From contig QIEB01000305.1 in assembly GCA_003229495.1 (NCBI GenBank), positions 1-11,069 on the forward strand: DNA of 11,069 bases, given 5' to 3'. Position numbers and translations under genes: made by a program. The notes under the pieces are model-generated. The model was not told the origin of the DNA and ran no database searches. It worked only from the letters and a program-made list of their open reading frames with translations. The first letter of the stretch is position 1. The number at the start of each line of letters is the position of its first letter. Of this stretch, positions 8,305 to 11,069 are shown piece after piece. This DNA comes from Flammeovirgaceae bacterium. Its GTDB lineage: Bacteria; Bacteroidota; Bacteroidia; Cytophagales; Cyclobacteriaceae.

Positions 8305-8781
8305 ATGTTTAACAAAGATGATAATCGTAACCTAGCAGTACAAAGTACCCCCAGCAATATAATTAGCCGGGGTACCATTCTTGAAGGAAATATCAAGACA
8401 TCTGGTAACCTACGGATTGAAGGAAGAGTGATTGGAAATCTGATCACCAAGGGTAAGGCTGCACTGGCTCAATCGTCTTATGTCGACGGCAATATACTTG
8501 CAAAGAATGCAGAAGTCGCGGGAGAGGTGAAAGGAAAAGTGGAGGTTTCTGAGATGTTGATCCTAAAACCCACCTGTGTTATTCATGGAGACATAGTGAC
8601 CAACAAACTCATTGTTGAATCCGGGGCAACATTTAATGGAGGGTGTACCATGGGGGCCCATATTGATGATATACAATTGGGTCTTTCAAAGACTCCGGAT
8701 AGAGATGATACATCTGTTCCATTAAAGGGACTTCAAAATGTCCAAGGAAACCGAGCGCAACAAGGCTACAAACCAGCTTAA
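8305..8781 (+). CDS. Bactofilin (polymer-forming cytoskeletal protein)
   Basis: Bactofilins polymerise without nucleotide into filaments that often lie on the inner membrane and localise cell-wall enzymes. The 158 residues match a small bactofilin: a disordered N-terminus (1-18), a beta-helical core at about 19-115 made of short glycine-punctuated turns (IEGRVIGNL, VDGNILAKN, VAGEVKGKV, IHGDIVTNK, FNGGCTMG), and a polar C-terminal tail. The start ATG lies 11 nt after the M23 stop, so the two genes are very likely cotranscribed and may work together in shaping the wall. The last 44 nt overlap the next gene in another frame; they encode the low-complexity tail, so the overlap need not cost the core fold. 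Confidence 0.93.
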   Translation: MFNKDDNRNLAVQSTPSNIISRGTILEGNIKTSGNLRIEGRVIGNLITKGKAALAQSSYVDGNILAKNAEVAGEVKGKVEVSEMLILKPTCVIHGDIVTNKLIVESGATFNGGCTMGAHIDDIQLGLSKTPDRDDTSVPLKGLQNVQGNRAQQGYKPA

Positions 8782-8956
8782 ACAGTACACCCGTTATTCA
8801 GCCATTGCCTTTCAGATGATGGCAATTATGGGTTTCTCAGCATGGCTCGGCCTTAAAACCGATGAGTTGTTTGACCTCCGGTTCCCGGCATTTACACTAA
8901 TTTTTATTATTGCAGCCCTGGGACTGGTATTGTATAAAATTGTTCGAACCCTTTAA
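8738..8956 (+). CDS. atpZ: AtpZ/AtpI-family small membrane protein
   Basis: A 72-residue protein with a charged N-terminus, two membrane helices (about 20-39 and 51-67) and between them a polar loop with WLGLKTDELFDLRFP. This is the pattern of the AtpZ family of putative F1Fo-associated proteins encoded just before ATP synthase genes, proposed to help with Mg/Ca transport or c-ring assembly; the exact function is not settled. The ATG lies inside the bactofilin gene, 44 nt before its stop. No later in-frame ATG keeps the N-terminal region before the first helix, since the next Met is already in that helix. Its stop is two bases before the next gene. The family call rests on topology, sequence resemblance and position. 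Confidence 0.85.
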   Translation: MSKETERNKATNQLKQYTRYSAIAFQMMAIMGFSAWLGLKTDELFDLRFPAFTLIFIIAALGLVLYKIVRTL

Positions 8957-8958
8957 AA

Positions 8959-9375
8959 TTGAAATTAGCTCCCGGTAAGTTCTTTAAGGCTCTTTTTTCC
9001 CTAAGTGTATTATTGGTGGGCCTGGTTTTATTGTTCGCTATTTGGAAACCGGAATATTTGAACGTCTACCATTTCTTAATAATGATTGGGTTTCTGGTAC
9101 TTGTGACCTCAATTGTCCACATAGTACTACTCAAAGTAAGTAAAGGGAAGCCGCAAAAGTTCATCAGAGTCTTTATAGTGGCTACTATGTTAAAGCTAGT
9201 ATTGTATTTTGGTTTTATTCTGACCATGGGCTTCCTGTATCGTGATCAAGTTGCTGGTTTACTTATTGGTTTTCTGGTTTTATACCTACTATACACAACT
9301 TTGGAGGTATATTTTCTAAATAAACACCTCAATTCACAAAGCACTAGTGCCAGTCAAAGGTTAAATAATGGGTAA
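8959..9375 (+). CDS. AtpI-like four-helix membrane protein upstream of atpB
   Basis: A 138-residue integral membrane protein with four predicted helices (about 11-29, 36-58, 69-93, 97-120), a basic loop KVSKGKPQKFIR and a polar tail. Bacteroidota atp operons commonly carry such a weakly conserved protein between AtpZ and AtpB, and AtpI proteins elsewhere assist c-ring assembly; a role here is inferred from place and topology. The start is TTG, two bases after the atpZ stop. The next in-frame ATG would remove the whole first helix, so TTG is well supported. Translation may depend on ribosomes leaving atpZ. Function uncertain; it could be annotated simply as a hypothetical membrane protein. Confidence 0.8.
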   Translation: MKLAPGKFFKALFSLSVLLVGLVLLFAIWKPEYLNVYHFLIMIGFLVLVTSIVHIVLLKVSKGKPQKFIRVFIVATMLKLVLYFGFILTMGFLYRDQVAGLLIGFLVLYLLYTTLEVYFLNKHLNSQSTSASQRLNNG

Positions 9376-9444
9376 GGCGGACCCCGGATTAGCCGTAGGT
9401 TTAGCCTTGACTTGACACTAAAACCCATCCGAATCACCGGTAGT

Positions 9445-9461
9445 TATTATTGCCAATAATA
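9445..9461. repeat. Short dyad upstream of the atpB promoter candidate
   Basis: TATTATTG and CAATAATA form an exact 8-bp dyad around one base, ending 7 nt before the candidate -33 TTTG. The position would suit an operator, but an AT-rich dyad of this size can occur by chance, and nothing else identifies a regulator. Confidence 0.3.
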
Positions 9462-9468
9462 GGTATCA

Positions 9469-9503
9469 TTTGTTTTTTCTTTGCTATTTAATGTCTATTT
9501 TTG
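9469..9503 (+). promoter_or_regulatory. Candidate promoter for atpBEF
   Basis: TTTG at 9469-9472 and TATTTTTG at 9496-9503 match the -33 and -7 elements described for Bacteroidota (TTG, 17-23 nt, TAnnTTTG) with a 23-nt spacer, the upper limit. Transcription would begin near 9510, leaving a leader of about 35 nt before the ATG at 9545. It lies in the only sizeable gap of the plus-strand gene series, where a separate promoter for the structural atp genes would be expected. Confidence 0.55.
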
Positions 9504-9544
9504 CCCTCCGAAAAACTGATATAATCTCCAGAGTTTTGAATATA

Positions 9545-10618
9545 ATGCGAATATTCGAGAGCATTCTAAGTTATCTGATCAGACGCATCTTACTGATAAT
9601 CTTCACCTTTGGGCTCACGATTTCCGGAGTTATCGCATCGGCAGATCCTGACTCCACACACCAGGAAACGGAGCAGTTGGATGTAGGGGAATTGATTTTT
9701 GAGGAAGTTTTGGATGCTCATGATTGGCATATTCTTACCTGGAAAGGCCATCATGTTTCAATACCTTTGCCAGTAATTCTATACAGCCCGGGAAAAGGCC
9801 TGGAGGTATTTATGTCTAGTCAGTTTCACCACGGACACTCTGGTTATAATGGATACAAATTAGAAGATGGCCATATTGTTGCTGAAAACGGTGCTTCGTT
9901 TTATGATTTGTCTATTACCAAGACCGTAGCAGCAATAATTATCAGTATCCTGTTGCTCTGTTTGATATTAATTACCGTGGGTAATGCTTATACCAGAAAC
10001 AAGGGTCAAGCACCAAAAGGAATTCAGTCGGTTATTGAGCCCCTGGTAATATTCGTCAGAGATGATATAGCTAAGCCATCAATAGGAGATGACTATTTCA
10101 AGTACATGCCATTTCTTTTGACAGTATTCTTCTTTATCTGGATAAACAACATGATGGGCCTGATCCCCATTTTTCCCGGAGGTGCTAATGTGACCGGGAA
10201 TATTGCTGTGACTATGGTATTGGCACTATTTACCTTCGTAATTACCACCATCAATACCAATAAGGGATATTGGATTCACATATTCAACAATCCAGGGGTA
10301 CCATGGTGGTTGAAGTTCCCCATACCGTTAATGCCCGTCATTGAAGTATTCGGAGTGTTTTCAAAGCCCTTCGTACTAATGCTTCGATTGTTTGCAAATA
10401 TTGTAGCCGGTCACATGATCATTCTGGTTTTCGTAAGCATGATATTCATATTTGGGAGCATGAATATATGGGCAGGATATGGTACTTCAGTGGTTTCCAC
10501 GCTCTTTTCTGCGGCGTTGTTATTACTGGAGATCTTGGTGGCCTTTCTACAGGCATATGTATTTACCTTGCTGTCCGCGATATACTTCGGAATGGCAAAA
10601 GTAGAGGACCATCATTAA
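9545..10618 (+). CDS. atpB: ATP synthase Fo subunit a
   Basis: Subunit a forms the two proton half-channels against the c-ring. From ATG 9545 it has 357 residues. An N-terminal signal-like segment (1-33, ending VIASA) is followed by a His-rich extracytoplasmic extension (about 34-124, for example WKGHH and FHHGH) typical of Bacteroidota, then membrane helices from about 125 to 346. The essential arginine is present in FVLMLRLFANIVAGHMI (R281), and LQAYVF (Q336) matches the last helix of the family. Where E. coli has Glu219 this protein has His290, and where it has His245 this has Glu329, a known natural exchange. The frame extends up to a TTG at 9470 and an ATG at 9491, but these overlap the promoter candidate, so the later ATG is preferred. 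It starts the structural atp genes. Confidence 0.95.
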   Translation: MRIFESILSYLIRRILLIIFTFGLTISGVIASADPDSTHQETEQLDVGELIFEEVLDAHDWHILTWKGHHVSIPLPVILYSPGKGLEVFMSSQFHHGHSGYNGYKLEDGHIVAENGASFYDLSITKTVAAIIISILLLCLILITVGNAYTRNKGQAPKGIQSVIEPLVIFVRDDIAKPSIGDDYFKYMPFLLTVFFFIWINNMMGLIPIFPGGANVTGNIAVTMVLALFTFVITTINTNKGYWIHIFNNPGVPWWLKFPIPLMPVIEVFGVFSKPFVLMLRLFANIVAGHMIILVFVSMIFIFGSMNIWAGYGTSVVSTLFSAALLLLEILVAFLQAYVFTLLSAIYFGMAKVEDHH

Positions 10619-10654
10619 TATTGAATTTTATTTAATTTCAAATCATAACTTGTT

Positions 10655-10903
10655 ATGTCTATTTTATCAATTTTATTGGATGCAGCGAACGGATATCTGG
10701 GCGCTGGGATTGGGGCTGGACTAGCCGCTATTGGTGCCGGAATAGGTATCGGTAGAATCGGTGGCAGCGCTTTGGAAGCAATGGCACGTCAGCCTGAAAT
10801 CTCCAATGATCTTAGAGGAAATATGATTGTGGCAGCAGCCCTGGTTGAGGGAGCTGTGTTCTTTGCAATCATTATTTGTGCTTTGGTCATTTTCACAACC
10901 TAA
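10655..10903 (+). CDS. atpE: ATP synthase Fo subunit c
   Basis: Subunit c is the two-helix proteolipid whose oligomeric ring turns as protons pass. The 82 residues show the glycine-rich first helix (GAGIGAGLAAIGAGIGIG), the polar loop ARQPE (44-48) that meets the F1 stalk, and the ion-binding Glu 65 in the second helix (LVEGAVFF). The first-helix Gln and the Ser after the Glu that mark sodium-binding rings are replaced by Ile 32 and Gly 66, so proton coupling is inferred. It lies 36 nt after atpB and is followed by a hairpin before atpF. Confidence 0.97.
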   Translation: MSILSILLDAANGYLGAGIGAGLAAIGAGIGIGRIGGSALEAMARQPEISNDLRGNMIVAAALVEGAVFFAIIICALVIFTT

Positions 10904-10910
10904 TTGTAAT

Positions 10911-10948
10911 AAGCTTGTATCCCTAACATTAGGTTGGGATACAAGCTT
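10911..10948 (+). other. Hairpin between atpE and atpF
   Basis: Bases 10911-10923 (AAGCTTGTATCCC) and 10936-10948 are exact reverse complements with a 12-nt loop. It begins 7 nt after the atpE stop and ends 17 nt before the atpF start. No run of T follows, so it is unlikely to be a full terminator; it could act as an mRNA processing or 3'-stabilising structure, or as a weak attenuator, giving more subunit c than downstream subunits. Confidence 0.7.
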
Positions 10949-10965
10949 TACTTAAGACTTTAATT

Positions 10966-11069
10966 ATGGAATTAATTACCCCTGATATTGGACTCATCTT
11001 TTGGATGACGTTGTCATTCGCCATAGTATTAGCCATACTGAAGAAATTTGCCTGGAAGCCAATTCTTCA
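10966..11069 (+). CDS. atpF: ATP synthase Fo subunit b (N-terminal part, cut by window edge)
   Basis: Thirty-four codons are visible. MELITPDIGLIFWMTLSFAI and the following helix up to KKFAWKPIL have the form of subunit b: a short polar start, one membrane helix (about 9-26) and the conserved F-W-KPIL exit into the long stator helix, which links Fo to F1 through the delta subunit. The position directly after atpE fits the usual atpB-atpE-atpF order. The rest of the gene lies outside. Confidence 0.93.
   Translation, partial: MELITPDIGLIFWMTLSFAIVLAILKKFAWKPIL

Noticed and set aside
9386..9406. Imperfect direct repeat GGATTAGCC / GGTTTAGCC
   Set aside because: Only two short copies with one mismatch; chance is sufficient and no CRISPR-like or iteron-like series follows.
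9407..9440. Sigma70-like TTGACA (9412-9417) after the tandem word TTGAC
   Set aside because: No -10 or TAnnTTTG element follows at a suitable distance, and Bacteroidota primary promoters do not use this -35.
9470..9544. N-terminal extension of AtpB from TTG 9470 or ATG 9491
   Set aside because: It covers a good promoter match, and the ATG at 9545 gives a proper signal-like start.
10911..10948. Hairpin after atpE as a strong terminator
   Set aside because: There is no T run after the stem, and atpF begins 17 nt later in the expected operon order.

Overview
The window looks like ordinary core chromosome of a Bacteroidota bacterium, most likely a gliding or Cytophagales-type lineage. The evidence is the combination of type IX secretion (T9SS)/gliding genes (gldN/porN and sprE/porW), TAnnTTTG-type promoter motifs, absence of clear Shine-Dalgarno sequences, and the Bacteroidota-style ATP synthase operon with an AtpZ-like gene, an AtpI-like gene and an AtpB carrying a long His-rich N-terminal extension. 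No tRNA, rRNA, CRISPR array, insertion sequence or phage gene was seen.

Layout. At the left edge (2-448, +) is the 3' part of gldN/porN. It ends at a near-perfect bidirectional terminator (481-523), followed by a second strong inverted repeat (553-579). Converging on it from the right is a minus-strand gene block reading sprE/porW (7344-4744), a class A penicillin-binding protein (4742-2421) and uvrC (2402-585). Gaps of 1 and 18 nt suggest a single transcription unit. A short divergent region (about 7317-7430) holds -7-like motifs for both directions, and both flanking genes appear to use TTG starts.

To the right, all on the plus strand, are an M23 metallopeptidase (7430-8293), a bactofilin (8305-8781), an AtpZ-like protein (8738-8956, overlapping the bactofilin by 44 nt), an AtpI-like four-helix protein (8959-9375, TTG start), then after a 169-nt gap with a good promoter candidate atpB (9545-10618), atpE (10655-10903) and the first 34 codons of atpF (10966 to the edge). 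A 13-bp hairpin without a U tract lies between atpE and atpF.

Functionally the window joins three envelope themes: the T9SS ring and its bridge lipoprotein; peptidoglycan synthesis (PBP1A) with remodelling and shape control (M23 plus bactofilin); and the proton-translocating ATP synthase Fo sector. UvrC is a DNA repair passenger. I found no clear evidence of an undescribed system. The most checkable oddities are the gene overlap and linkage between shape genes and atp genes, the divergent TTG-start region, the natural His/Glu exchange in AtpB, and the atpE-atpF hairpin.
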